In this document: positions 6,710 to 16,500 of the stretch, in pieces
Layout of the letters: the number at the start of each line of letters is the position of its first letter
Position numbering within the stretch: the first letter of the stretch is position 1
DNA from: Flavobacterium sp.
GTDB taxonomy: Bacteria; Bacteroidota; Bacteroidia; Flavobacteriales; Flavobacteriaceae
Assembly (NCBI GenBank): GCA_030151565.1
Contig: JASLDM010000058.1
Coordinates: 1-24,250 of the forward strand
Reading direction: 5' to 3'
DNA length: 24,250 nucleotides
Translations under genes and position numbers: made by a program
Notes under the pieces: model-generated
The model's input: only the letters and a program-made list of their open reading frames with translations
Database searches by the model: none
Told to the model about the DNA's origin: nothing

Positions 6710-8395
6710 ATGCTAAAAAACACTGTTTTACTTTTATTTATACTATTCAAAGTAACTATTATTCAGGCACAAAACAAAACTGAAAACACATTCATTGAGT
6801 ATGAAACCTATCAGCATAGCAAACAAGTTGAAAATGAAAATGGACTTGTATTAATTGCCAACAACCAAGCTTCTTTACTCACAAAACAAAAGGATTTAAC
6901 AAGGATCAGACCCAATTATCCAATTGAAGAATTCCTTTACCAACATACTTCCAACAAAGCCTTTTCTTTGACACAGTTAAATCAACAAAAACGCATTGGC
7001 ACAGAGATCATTCGCTTTGAAAATGAAACTGAATTCAAGCACACTGATAAAACAAAATCTATTTTAGGCTACAAATGTCATTTAGCAACCACAACAATTA
7101 ACTCTAATAAATTAGAAATTTGGTACACCAAAGAGTTACAGCAGTTTGGAAGTCCTATCAAAACGGGAGCCTCCCTAGGAGTAGTTCTTGAAATAAAACG
7201 CAACAACGACTTTAAAATAACAGCGAAAAAAATCACGCGAAAAATACCCTTTGATTTTGAAAGCTTAGCACAATCCAATCAAACACCTTTAGTTGATGAA
7301 CTCACTTACCATGACATCATTTGGAAAAATCGCTTTACAACATTAGCTATTTTTGACAACGAAATCATCAATTATACACAAGATCCAAAAAGCAATGATT
7401 CGATTTTCAGATTTGCACACGGAACAGTTTTGGTACGTAAAGTAGCGTTCCCTAAAATAACATCAAGTTCACAAGTATTCTTAGACCTGTCACTCCAATC
7501 TAACGGAGATGCGTATGATCGCACTGGTAGTGTTTTTATAATCCCGACTTTTCAAGATCAAAACTTTTTAGAAGCTTTAAAAAAAGGCATAGAGCAACTT
7601 CCTATCTACAAAACTAAAGAGCCTTACAAAAACTATCAAGGCGTGGTTGCTACGCCAGATTACACTCCATTAATGGAACTTATGCGTTTCTTTACTCCTT
7701 TTGGAATTCAAGCATTTAACCACATTCAATTAAAAAATCACAATTGGCAAGAAAGTGCTTTTTACAGACAAGAAGTGTCTGAGTTTATACCGCTACTTCA
7801 AAACAGAACTTGGTATATAGGTGTTTATATCGGAAACTATGATGAAGGTGGTCACAAAATAACTGCAAATTTAACAATTCACAACAGCGAAGTAAACGAA
7901 CCAAAAACAAGTTTATTCATGCCATTATTCAATACTACAAATATTATGGAAATGGCAGGTCAAGAATACCCTACTATGTTTAACGCTCAAGACGGATTAA
8001 GTGTAACGTTTACTCTGGATGAATCAATTGAAAATGCCTTTTTACGCTACATTACAACGGGTCACGGAGGAAGGAAAAACGGAGATGAATTCAACCCTAA
8101 AAGCAATGAAATTTATTTAGACGGCCAGTTAACTCATTCCTTTATACCATGGCGTCAAGATTGCGGCTCTTACAGACTTTATAATCCAGCTTCAGGTAAT
8201 TTTACTACGGGATTATCCTCTTCAGATTTAAGTCGCTCAAATTGGTGCCCAGGTACGATTACCAATCCATATATAATTCCATTAGGAAAACTTGAGGCGG
8301 GTGAGCATACGCTGAAAGTCAAAATAAAACAAGGCAAACCTGAAGGTAAAAGCTTTAGCTATTGGAATATTTCAGGTATTCTCACGGGGTATTAA
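6710..8395 (+). CDS. Secreted PNGase F-type peptide:N-glycosidase with GLPGLI-like N-terminal domain
   Basis: The 561-residue protein starts with a signal peptide (about 1-21, ending IIQAQ). Residues about 25-175 resemble the GLPGLI domain (ILGYKCHLATTTINSNKLEIWYTKEL). The PNGase F fold follows: the N half contains GDAYDRTGSVFIIP (266-279) and LMRFFTPFGIQAF. The C half contains TTGHGGRKNGDEF (449-461), IPWRQDCGSYRLYNPASGN, SRSNWCPG and SFSYWNISGILTGY. By alignment with Elizabethkingia PNGase F, Asp270 and Glu460 match Asp60 and Glu206 of the active site; the third acidic residue cannot be assigned by eye. The enzyme family cleaves the amide bond between Asn and N-glycans. An extra N-terminal domain is known from the PNGase F-II type. 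It is transcribed away from the DUF2851 unit with an 81-nt gap. Confidence 0.88.
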   Translation: MLKNTVLLLFILFKVTIIQAQNKTENTFIEYETYQHSKQVENENGLVLIANNQASLLTKQKDLTRIRPNYPIEEFLYQHTSNKAFSLTQLNQQKRIGTEIIRFENETEFKHTDKTKSILGYKCHLATTTINSNKLEIWYTKELQQFGSPIKTGASLGVVLEIKRNNDFKITAKKITRKIPFDFESLAQSNQTPLVDELTYHDIIWKNRFTTLAIFDNEIINYTQDPKSNDSIFRFAHGTVLVRKVAFPKITSSSQVFLDLSLQSNGDAYDRTGSVFIIPTFQDQNFLEALKKGIEQLPIYKTKEPYKNYQGVVATPDYTPLMELMRFFTPFGIQAFNHIQLKNHNWQESAFYRQEVSEFIPLLQNRTWYIGVYIGNYDEGGHKITANLTIHNSEVNEPKTSLFMPLFNTTNIMEMAGQEYPTMFNAQDGLSVTFTLDESIENAFLRYITTGHGGRKNGDEFNPKSNEIYLDGQLTHSFIPWRQDCGSYRLYNPASGNFTTGLSSSDLSRSNWCPGTITNPYIIPLGKLEAGEHTLKVKIKQGKPEGKSFSYWNISGILTGY

Positions 8396-8415
8396 TCACC
8401 GTTAAAAGACATAAA

Positions 8416-8440
8416 AAAAGCTCCGAAATTCGGAGCTTTT
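8416..8440. terminator. Shared bidirectional terminator
   Basis: AAAAGCTCCG (8416-8425) pairs perfectly with CGGAGCTTTT (8431-8440) around a 5-nt loop, with A-rich and T-rich flanks. It lies 20 nt after the PNGase stop and directly beside the stop of the convergent cystathionine beta-synthase gene, so it probably ends both transcripts. Confidence 0.88.
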
Positions 8441-8443
8441 GTT

Positions 8444-9805
8444 TTATATCGCATTTAGCAAATCTGCTTTCGTGATAATATGATGTGTGCCGTCTTTCAA
8501 CAACTTTACCAAAACAGCTTGATGCGTTTTAAACAATTCTGTAACTTCATCCAAACTTATCGTTTCTTCAACTATTGGAAATAGATCTCCCATTACTTCT
8601 TTAATAGGCAAATCACCAATATCTTTGTTGTTTGCATATTGAGCAAGCAAGTCATTTTGATCAACAGATCCTGCAAATCCAGCAACATCAACAACTGGCA
8701 TTTGTGATATCTGATATTTCTTCATACGGAACAAGGCGTGCGAAACCAACTCTTCAGTACGAACAACAATCAAAGGCTTTTCAATATCATTCTTCACTAA
8801 ATCAAAAGCTGTTTTACTTTCTTCTTTTAAGTAACCTTGTTCACGCATCCATTCGTCATTAAACATTTTCCCTACATATCTACTACCACTATCGTGAAAC
8901 AAAACCACGACCACATCTTCCGGCTTAAATTGATCTTTCAGTTGTAGCAATCCCTTAATAGCAGAACCTGCAGAATTACCCACAAAAATACCCTCTTCCA
9001 AAGCAATTCTTCTTGTATAGATTGCAGCGTCTTTATCTGTCACTTTTGTAAAACCATCTATCAAAGAGAAATCAACATTCTTAGGCAAAATATCTTCACC
9101 AATACCTTCTGTAACATAAGAGTAAATTTGATTTTCATCAAATTCTCCTGTTTCGTGATATTTTTTAAACACTGACCCATAAGTATCGATTCCCCAAACT
9201 TTAATCGCTGGATTCTTTTCTTTCAAGTATTTTGAAATTCCAGAAATGGTACCTCCTGTTCCCACACCAACCACAAAATGTGTAATCTTACCTTCGGTTT
9301 GTTCCCAAATCTCTGGTCCAGTTTGTTCATAATGAGCAAGCGCATTGGACGGATTGTCATATTGATTCACATACCAAGAATTAGGCGTTTCGGTAGCTAA
9401 ACGTTTAGAAACTGAATAATAAGATCGTGGATCGTCTGGTTCTACATCCGTTGGACAAACTACAACTTCGGCTCCTACAGCACGAAGAATATCCATCTTT
9501 TCTTTGGATTGCTTATCCGAAATAACACAGATCAATTTATACCCTTTAACAATCGCTGCTAAAGCCAATCCCATTCCAGTGTTTCCTGAAGTCCCTTCAA
9601 TAATTGTTCCTCCTGGTTTTAAACGTCCATCTGCTTCTGCATCTTCAACCATTTTCAAAGCCATTCGATCTTTGACAGAGTTCCCTGGATTGAATGTTTC
9701 TACTTTAGCTAAAACCAAAGCGTCTACACCTTCTGTAACTTTATTCAACTTAACCAAAGGCGTATTTCCAATGGTGTCTAATATATTTTTTGCGTATTTC
9801 ATCAT
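8444..9805 (-). CDS. Cystathionine beta-synthase with C-terminal CBS-domain pair
   Basis: The 453-residue PLP enzyme should condense serine (or activated serine) with homocysteine to cystathionine, or make cysteine and H2S by related chemistry. Lys45 in NPGNSVKDRMAL is the PLP lysine. GTSGNTGMGL (71-80) binds the substrate carboxylate, and GVGTGGTISG (180-189) binds the PLP phosphate. The segment YDNPSNALAHYEQTGPEI (149-166) is characteristic of cystathionine beta-synthases rather than plain cysteine synthases. Two CBS motifs occupy about 338-453 (PLIVVRTEELVSHALFRM; MGDLFPIVEETISLDEV), a likely regulatory module as in animal enzymes. There is no N-terminal heme domain. The start is one of two adjacent ATGs (9805 or 9802); a promoter-like box lies 26 nt upstream. 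It stands alone. Confidence 0.88.
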   Translation of the reverse strand: MMKYAKNILDTIGNTPLVKLNKVTEGVDALVLAKVETFNPGNSVKDRMALKMVEDAEADGRLKPGGTIIEGTSGNTGMGLALAAIVKGYKLICVISDKQSKEKMDILRAVGAEVVVCPTDVEPDDPRSYYSVSKRLATETPNSWYVNQYDNPSNALAHYEQTGPEIWEQTEGKITHFVVGVGTGGTISGISKYLKEKNPAIKVWGIDTYGSVFKKYHETGEFDENQIYSYVTEGIGEDILPKNVDFSLIDGFTKVTDKDAAIYTRRIALEEGIFVGNSAGSAIKGLLQLKDQFKPEDVVVVLFHDSGSRYVGKMFNDEWMREQGYLKEESKTAFDLVKNDIEKPLIVVRTEELVSHALFRMKKYQISQMPVVDVAGFAGSVDQNDLLAQYANNKDIGDLPIKEVMGDLFPIVEETISLDEVTELFKTHQAVLVKLLKDGTHHIITKADLLNAI

Positions 9806-9831
9806 ATCTTAATTTAAACCTCTTATAAAGG

Positions 9832-9839
9832 CAAATATA
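9832..9839 (-). promoter_or_regulatory. Candidate -7 promoter box for the cystathionine beta-synthase gene
   Basis: TATATTTG on the minus strand fits the Bacteroidota consensus TAnnTTTG and is 26 nt before the ATG. No clear TTG is found at the -33 position; the region there is T-rich. Confidence 0.45.
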
Positions 9840-9959
9840 TAAATTGAAAAATTGATTCTTGTTATTGAAACGCTAATTGTTCTTTATACACTTAATCTTA
9901 GACTATCGAATTACTAGTTTCATAGCTCGCTCGATATCGTCAAAAAACATTCGTGTAAA

Positions 9960-11984
9960 CTAGCTAAAGAAATTCCACACTAACCCAAAGCGAAACACAA
10001 AATCACGATAAGGGTAATTTGGTGCAGTATAAAAATTATAACCCGTCATACTCGAATTAAAATGTTCCAACTTAAGATAAATTCGAGCCGTTCGTACTTT
10101 CATATTTACAAAAAAGTCAAATACTGGATAATTACCTATTTTCACTTGATCTTGAACATAAAAATCACCTATTAGCGGATTGTATCCATCGGCATAATAG
10201 TTAGAAAAATAACTAAAAGTTATTCCTGTTTGAATTTGCAATGCTCTACTAAAAAAAGCATCCGTATAATACAGCGTATTTCTAGTTAAAAATTGAGGAA
10301 CATTCAAAATATTTTGAGACTGATCTACTTGCTGATATAAAATCGTATTATCCAAAGCAAACTTACCTACTTTGAATTCTTTTTGTAACTGAACAGATAC
10401 ATAATTTATAGTTCCATCGAATTGCTTTGGCGTAGTGATTAATTGTAAGGGTAAACCATACTGATTCACAGCTTGTGCATCATTCGAAAAATACAACTTA
10501 TCGTTAATTACAGAATAGTTTGCTGTAATCGCTCCCCAAGGGGTATTCAATTCAAAGTCAAAAGCATTATGCTTTTCGTTTTTAAAATTATGATACCAAT
10601 TATAACCTACGTAATCACTTTGATATAATTGATAATTCAAATCGGCCATTTTATTGAGCTTTTGATAGCCAAACGCAAGGTCGATATCTTCTGCGAGATT
10701 ATATTTTATATCTGCCTCTATATTACTCGTTTTATCATCACCCAAGGAACTTGACACTAACAAATTTGCTTTCCAATCATTTTTAAAATAAGAATATTTC
10801 CCTCCGAGTAACGTAATGTTTTTTTCAATCCTATTTGGAACTATTTCATTCTCATTTAGTATCGCTAAACTTTTATAATGATAATCATATTTCAATAAAT
10901 CTGTAAAAAACTCAAATCTACCTAATAAATCAGACTGGTATGCTGCGCCAACGCGATTAAAGAATTGATAATAACGAGTTTTATTATCTATGTTTTCTTG
11001 ATAAGCATTTCCAAAACGAAGCAACGTATCATTAGCCACAAATACCGAACCTTGCTGATAATTAAATCGCTTATCTTCATATACAAACTCATGCGTCAAA
11101 AGCAACCCATTCTCAAAAGAATTATTTAACTGATATTGATGATTTAAAAATAAGCGCTTCCCTTTTAAAACAGTTTCTACATCACGAAAATAAACATCTA
11201 ATCGTTCTCGCTTGTTGTAGGGTTTTTCAGTATTCTCAAATAAATCCAAGTCACGAATACCGCCATTCTCTTGATTCAAGATATCTTGAACCGCAATATG
11301 CGTACGCATTAAATACCGTTTATTAGGAGATTGATAACTTGCCCCCATTCTGAAATTACCTGAAGATGATAATTGATTGATATATTTACCTAAAGAACGT
11401 AACCCCTTATAACCGATAAAAAAGTTTAAGTTCTCACTGGTATTCAAAGTAACAAAAGCATCTAAGTTTTGCCCTTGTTTCATTACCGTTTTATAATACA
11501 ACTCTGTAAAAGGAGTTGGTGCAGAATAGTAGTTGATGTCTTCTTTTTCTAAATAACCGAAGTGCTTAGCAGAAAAACCAAACTCCGGAAAGACATTTTG
11601 CTTCTTGTAATTGTATTTCAAAACAGTATACGTTTGCCCCTCATTAGCAAACGGAAGTAAGCCAAAATGATCTTTACGTAAATAGTTGAAGGTATAATGT
11701 TTCTTGATACTCATTGCTGTATCTACAGAAATAGTATCATTTTTAATCGTTATAATTTTATAATCAGCTATTGGTGCAATCGAATCTTGAGAAGTAGATC
11801 TTGTATCACGATCGCGATCCTGATTGTTAAAATCAAGATGATCTCCATTCGGACCTTGTTGTCTATTAAAATCTCTTTGCCCCGTAGTTCCTAAATCCCC
11901 TTGTATAAGAGTTTGCCGCTGCTTTATTTGTCCTTGCATCAAGAAGGGTACAAATAAGAGAATCAAAACGAGATACTTCTGCAT
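9960..11984 (-). CDS. Putative porin (Bacteroidota outer-membrane beta-barrel)
   Basis: The 674-residue protein has a signal peptide (MQKYLVLILLFVPFLMQG, 1-18). A polar low-complexity linker rich in Asp, Arg, Asn and Gln follows (about 19-70; DFNNQDRDRDTRSTSQDS). The rest consists of alternating beta strands typical of a large barrel, such as YYQFFNRVGAAYQSDLLGRFEFF. It ends with a strand closing on aromatic residues, FRFGLVWNFFS. The architecture and motifs (HFGLLPFANEGQTYTVLKY) fit the putative-porin family of Bacteroidetes; what passes through it is unknown. The ATG at 11984 is chosen because it gives a clean signal peptide and because the alternative TTG at 12002 lies inside the promoter's -7 box. 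It is downstream of susD but separated from it by a terminator. Confidence 0.87.
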   Translation of the reverse strand: MQKYLVLILLFVPFLMQGQIKQRQTLIQGDLGTTGQRDFNRQQGPNGDHLDFNNQDRDRDTRSTSQDSIAPIADYKIITIKNDTISVDTAMSIKKHYTFNYLRKDHFGLLPFANEGQTYTVLKYNYKKQNVFPEFGFSAKHFGYLEKEDINYYSAPTPFTELYYKTVMKQGQNLDAFVTLNTSENLNFFIGYKGLRSLGKYINQLSSSGNFRMGASYQSPNKRYLMRTHIAVQDILNQENGGIRDLDLFENTEKPYNKRERLDVYFRDVETVLKGKRLFLNHQYQLNNSFENGLLLTHEFVYEDKRFNYQQGSVFVANDTLLRFGNAYQENIDNKTRYYQFFNRVGAAYQSDLLGRFEFFTDLLKYDYHYKSLAILNENEIVPNRIEKNITLLGGKYSYFKNDWKANLLVSSSLGDDKTSNIEADIKYNLAEDIDLAFGYQKLNKMADLNYQLYQSDYVGYNWYHNFKNEKHNAFDFELNTPWGAITANYSVINDKLYFSNDAQAVNQYGLPLQLITTPKQFDGTINYVSVQLQKEFKVGKFALDNTILYQQVDQSQNILNVPQFLTRNTLYYTDAFFSRALQIQTGITFSYFSNYYADGYNPLIGDFYVQDQVKIGNYPVFDFFVNMKVRTARIYLKLEHFNSSMTGYNFYTAPNYPYRDFVFRFGLVWNFFS

Positions 11985-11999
11985 AAAATGATTTTTAAG

Positions 12000-12007
12000 C
12001 AAAGGTA
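12000..12007 (-). promoter_or_regulatory. Candidate -7 promoter box of the porin gene
   Basis: TACCTTTG on the minus strand matches TAnnTTTG and lies 15 nt before the porin ATG. The corresponding -33 region, about 20 nt upstream, is the T-run of the SusD terminator. This supports separate transcription of the porin and argues against a translation start at 12002. Confidence 0.5.
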
Positions 12008-12028
12008 ATTTTATTTTTTAATTAAATG

Positions 12029-12054
12029 AAAAAAGCCATCCGAAGATGGCTTTT
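12029..12054 (-). terminator. Rho-independent terminator after susD-like gene
   Basis: AAAAGCCATC (12031-12040) and GATGGCTTTT (12045-12054) form a perfect 10-bp stem. Read on the minus strand the loop is TTCG, an especially stable tetraloop, and the stem is followed by six T residues. It begins 27 nt after the SusD stop. Confidence 0.9.
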
Positions 12055-12081
12055 AACTTGTTATAATTTACAGACCTATTC

Positions 12082-13542
12082 TTAGAATGGGTTTTGCACT
12101 CCTAAATCAGGATTCGCGTTAACCTCAGAAAGAGGGAACTGAAAAATAAATTTAGGTGTTGGATAAGGAAATGAAAACGCTCCCATTGTAGGATGATTAG
12201 ATCCTTCATAGATACGCTCTAGACCAACTTTCCATCTTTTCATGTCAAGAAGTCCAAAACCTTCTCCCCAAAGCTCAATACGTCTTTGTTTTCTAACCTC
12301 CTCTTTCAAGGCATCCCCAGATCCTGAAAACGCATAAGCAGCATCACGAGAAGACATCAAGTCATTCAAAATTGCAATTGCAGTTGCATCATCATTTAAT
12401 GCTGCTGCCGCTTCTGCCTTGTTCAAGAACATTTCTGTTTTACGCATATACAAATAATCTCCAAAGAAGAAAGACTTATCTATAAACTTGGTATTTGCAT
12501 ATTTAGGCAAACCATAAGGATTTGTTTCCTCATCCTCAGATCCATCAGAGAACCAAGATTGTCTCTTATCCGTAGCCGAAATCATATCATAAAGACGTAC
12601 ATCAATATTTTTATAAATTCCAATCCCTGCATAACCATCATTTGTATTATCCATATGTGAAAAGAATGATGCATAAACTGAAGAAGAACTACCATCTATA
12701 TCAAATCCCCACATCCAATCTGGATTACTAATATTTGAGAATCCATCATTGACAACATTAAAATCTGTCATCGTTGCACCTCCAAGTGCTAAGTCAGAAT
12801 ACTTGATTACCTCAGCATAGTTCTCTTTGTAAAGATAAAATCTAGACAACAAACCAGCTACTACCTTAGAATCTAGTGATCTTAATGAAGTACGTTGATA
12901 ACCTTCTAAAAGATCATAAGCTGCTAACAAATCCTTCTCAATAAAATCATTAACTTGACTTGTAGGCATTCTTCCAAAGTTAAAATCGTGTTCTGTAGCA
13001 TATGGAATTCCATTTTCGCCATCAGCATATAAACGCACTAACATAAAGTTAGCGTGTGCACGAATTGCTAAAGCACGACCACGAACAGCCTCGATATTTT
13101 CAATAATATCATCAGACCCTTTCGCTCCTTCTGTACTCAAAAGCAACTCATTCATATTTGAAGCTACTCTATTGTAAAACTCCCATAACCACTTGTTTCT
13201 AGAGTTTGATTCCGCTCTAGCGGTATAATTATAATAGTTTACAAAAAAGTGCGATACAGACATGGTCATATCATTCCCCATAAGATCCATGGCAATATCA
13301 TATGCCTTTTGCCCAAAGTCATCGTGCTGTTCTGCACCACCATTATTGTAAGCTACCATCGTACTATAAGCTCCTGCTTCAATACCTTCAGCCAACAATA
13401 AGGCTGATTCTGGAAATTTTGCCAACTTTTCCATTCTGTCATCAGAAAAGGAATCGTTTTGATCTGGATTTAAAAAATCATCCGAACACGACGTTAGCAA
13501 AGCACTTCCAGCAAATAATATTGGTAATATATACTTTTTCAT
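12082..13542 (-). CDS. SusD/RagB-family nutrient-binding outer-membrane lipoprotein
   Basis: The 486-residue protein carries a lipoprotein signal peptide with the lipobox LLTSC, placing the lipidated cysteine at residue 19. The mature part shows the helical SusD fold with TPR-like units: ALAIRAHANFMLVRLYAD (about 156-173), DSKVVAGLLSRFYLYKENY, MRKTEMFLNKAEAAAAL. The family signature RKQRRIELWGEGFGLLDMKRW is near the C-terminus, and the end NPDLGVQNPF is typical. It should cap the neighbouring SusC channel on the cell surface and capture ligand. It follows the SusC gene by 12 nt and precedes a strong terminator, so the unit is just SusC-SusD. No glycoside hydrolase, peptidase or regulator accompanies it, so the ligand is open. 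Confidence 0.93.
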   Translation of the reverse strand: MKKYILPILFAGSALLTSCSDDFLNPDQNDSFSDDRMEKLAKFPESALLLAEGIEAGAYSTMVAYNNGGAEQHDDFGQKAYDIAMDLMGNDMTMSVSHFFVNYYNYTARAESNSRNKWLWEFYNRVASNMNELLLSTEGAKGSDDIIENIEAVRGRALAIRAHANFMLVRLYADGENGIPYATEHDFNFGRMPTSQVNDFIEKDLLAAYDLLEGYQRTSLRSLDSKVVAGLLSRFYLYKENYAEVIKYSDLALGGATMTDFNVVNDGFSNISNPDWMWGFDIDGSSSSVYASFFSHMDNTNDGYAGIGIYKNIDVRLYDMISATDKRQSWFSDGSEDEETNPYGLPKYANTKFIDKSFFFGDYLYMRKTEMFLNKAEAAAALNDDATAIAILNDLMSSRDAAYAFSGSGDALKEEVRKQRRIELWGEGFGLLDMKRWKVGLERIYEGSNHPTMGAFSFPYPTPKFIFQFPLSEVNANPDLGVQNPF

Positions 13543-13554
13543 TTCTTTAAATTT

Positions 13555-16500
13555 TTAAAATTGTAGATTCACACCAAAAGCAATTGTACGTAAAATAGAA
13601 TATCTATTATCTGTACGTCCAGTAAAGCTCATTCTTGGATCATATCCTTGTCTTTTACTCCACAAAGCAACGTTATCAACGTTTGCATAAACACGAAGCC
13701 CATCTAAACGAAGCGCATCTAATACCGTTTTATCAAAATTATACCCTAAAGTAATGTTTTGTAAGCTCAAGAAGTCAGACTTGATTAATCCTAATGTAGA
13801 AGTACCATAGTTATTAAGCGGATCTTCAACATCTACTCTAGGCATAGAAGCCGTTTTATTGTCTGGTGTCCAAGTTTTTGAAAAATCTCTATGTAAGTTT
13901 TGCCCCGCGTCTGGAACAAAAGCTTGCATATATCCACTATCATATCCATATCCACCTAATTGGTAAGCAAAATCTACTCCTAAATCAAATCCTTTTACAT
14001 CCAATTTAAAACCAAATCCTCCATACATTTTTGGCAATGCATTCTTATCAATTACCTGATAAGTAGCTTCATCCCATACTTCTGTCACCTCACGATTTCC
14101 TGTATCAGCATCTACCTTTACAAACTGTGAGTTTCCGTTTTCCGGGTTTACCCCTAAAAATTCTTTCAAACGATAAGTATACAATGACTCACCTTCACGT
14201 TGAATATAGATTCCATCTATAATATCACGTCCACTAGGTAAAGCAGTAACTTTGTTTTTATAGTTTGTAAAGTTTGCGAATAAATTCAAACGTACATCTT
14301 CAGTACGAATAATGTCTCCATCAACAGTAAACTCTACCCCTATATTATTCATATCCCCAGTATTCATAGGCACTAAAGAAAATCCGTGCTGTGCTGGACG
14401 AGGAAGCATAAACAACATATTTGACACTTTTCTTTCAAAGTATTCCGCTTCAACATTTAAACGGCTATTGAAGAAAGCTCCTTCAAAACCAATATTTAAG
14501 TTTTTGTTTGTTTCCCAAGTCACATCTCTATTACCTGCAAACGTTTTCTTAACACTGATTGGCGCATTTGGATCTAATGAAGTAATTACCACATAAGAAT
14601 CTTGGTAAGGATTTACTAACTCCAATCCAGTATCTGGATTCAATAATCTATCATTTCCTTGCTCTCCGTAACTACCTTTAATTTTCAATTCATCAATCCA
14701 AGAAACATCTTTTAAGAAATTCTCTTGAGAAATTCTCCAAGCTGCTCCAACTCCATAGAAAGTACCCCAATTTGCACCTGGAGCAAATCTTGACGATGCA
14801 TCGCGACGAATACTTGCATTTACGTAATATTTATTATTATACCCGTAATTTAATCTTGCAAAATACCCTTCAAGTGTATACGTTTTATTCCCTCCTTCAC
14901 CATCAACTAATACTGCTGCATGGTTTAAGAAAGGGCTATCTGGGAAAAGTAGATTCGTTCTATGAACGTATACATTATCCGATTTTCTCTCTAATGATTC
15001 ATGTCCTAATAAAACATCAAAAGAGTGATCTCCAAACCATTTATTATAAGTTAACAATTGTTGTTGTGTAACAGACATTTGACGGTAATTCTCGAATTGC
15101 GCACGTCCGTTTGGCTTCATAGCATCTCCGTAAAGAGGTGTATCCATACTTCTATCCATAGTACTGTATAGATCTCCAGTAACCGTATATTTGAATTTCA
15201 AACCATCAAACAATGTTGCCTCCACATAAGCATTAGCAAAAAGGTTATCACTAACAATACGCTTATAGTCATTTATAGCTGTAGCATATGGATTTTGGTA
15301 ATCCCCGTAAGGTCTTGCTTTACCAGTAACTTCTCCAGAACCATCATCATACATTGCGTTACCCTCTGCATCTCTAATAATCTGTCCTTGATTATCATAA
15401 GCATGTACTGGATAAATAGGTGCAATTTTTCTAGTCCAGAAGAATGGGCTACTATAAGTACTCCCTCCTCTATAACCATCTAAGTATTGTTGATTCATAT
15501 GCGTATAGCCTAGATTAGTTCCAAACTTAAACGTATCGTTTATTTTTGTATCAACATTTACTCTTGCTGTAATTTTCTCTAATCCAGAGTTTACAACATA
15601 CCCGTCATTTTTCTCATATCCTAACGCAAACAAATGTGTTGTTTTATCGTTTCCTCCTGAGATACTTAAATGCGTTTGTGTAAATAACCCTTCTTTAAAT
15701 AAGTAATCATTCCAATCCTCAGAGTACAATAATTTTGCATTAGGATTTAATCTCCCAGTTGCCGGATCAATTATCTGATCATTAGGCACATTATAATTAT
15801 TGTATCCCAAACCTTGTGAACCATCAATTAAGTTCTGAGATGCAGCAATAGAAGCATCCTCATAGCTTAATGGCTTACTTGAATTCATATATGTATTTCT
15901 CAAGGCTGTAAAATACCCTTCATAATACTCTTGTGGAGATTTCATAATATCATACTCTTTCGCTGCGCGTTGAGAAATACCCACTTTAGTACTAAAAGTC
16001 ACTTTACTTTCACCCGCTTTACCTTTTTTAGTAGTAATGATAATAACTCCATTTGCCCCTCTATTTCCATAAAGTGCAGCAGCAGAAGCGTCTTTCAAGA
16101 AAGACATACTTTCAATATCATTATTATTAATTGCAGCAACGTCACCTGAATAAGGCACACCATCTACTACATACAAAGGCTGAGACGAAGCATTAATAGA
16201 TCCTACACCTCTAAAGCGAACCACCGGTGGCTCACCTGGCATACCATTATTATTAATTACTTGAACCCCTGCTACTTTTCCTACCATACCTTGTACAGCA
16301 TTCGAAGCCGAAGTTTTTGCAATCTCCTCTGCTTTCACAACTCCCATAGATCCCGCAACCGAACTCTTTGATTGTGTTCCATAAGCAGTAACAACTACCT
16401 CTTCCAATAGGGCCTCATCTGCCAGCATATTTAAATTATGAGCATTTGCTGTCCCTACTGTATAAATAGCATCTTTCAACCCTATAAAAGAAAACTCCAA

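Noticed and set aside
8444..9805. Calling this gene cysteine synthase (cysK)
   Set aside because: The paired C-terminal CBS domains and the YDNPSNALAHYEQTGPEI segment fit cystathionine beta-synthase better.
11985..12002. Upstream extension of the porin gene to a TTG at 12002
   Set aside because: The extension spoils the signal peptide start and overlaps the likely -7 promoter box TACCTTTG.
14312..14596. Long plus-strand frames opposite the SusC gene
   Set aside because: They lie wholly within a clearly coding minus-strand gene and show no recognisable protein features; they are antisense shadows.
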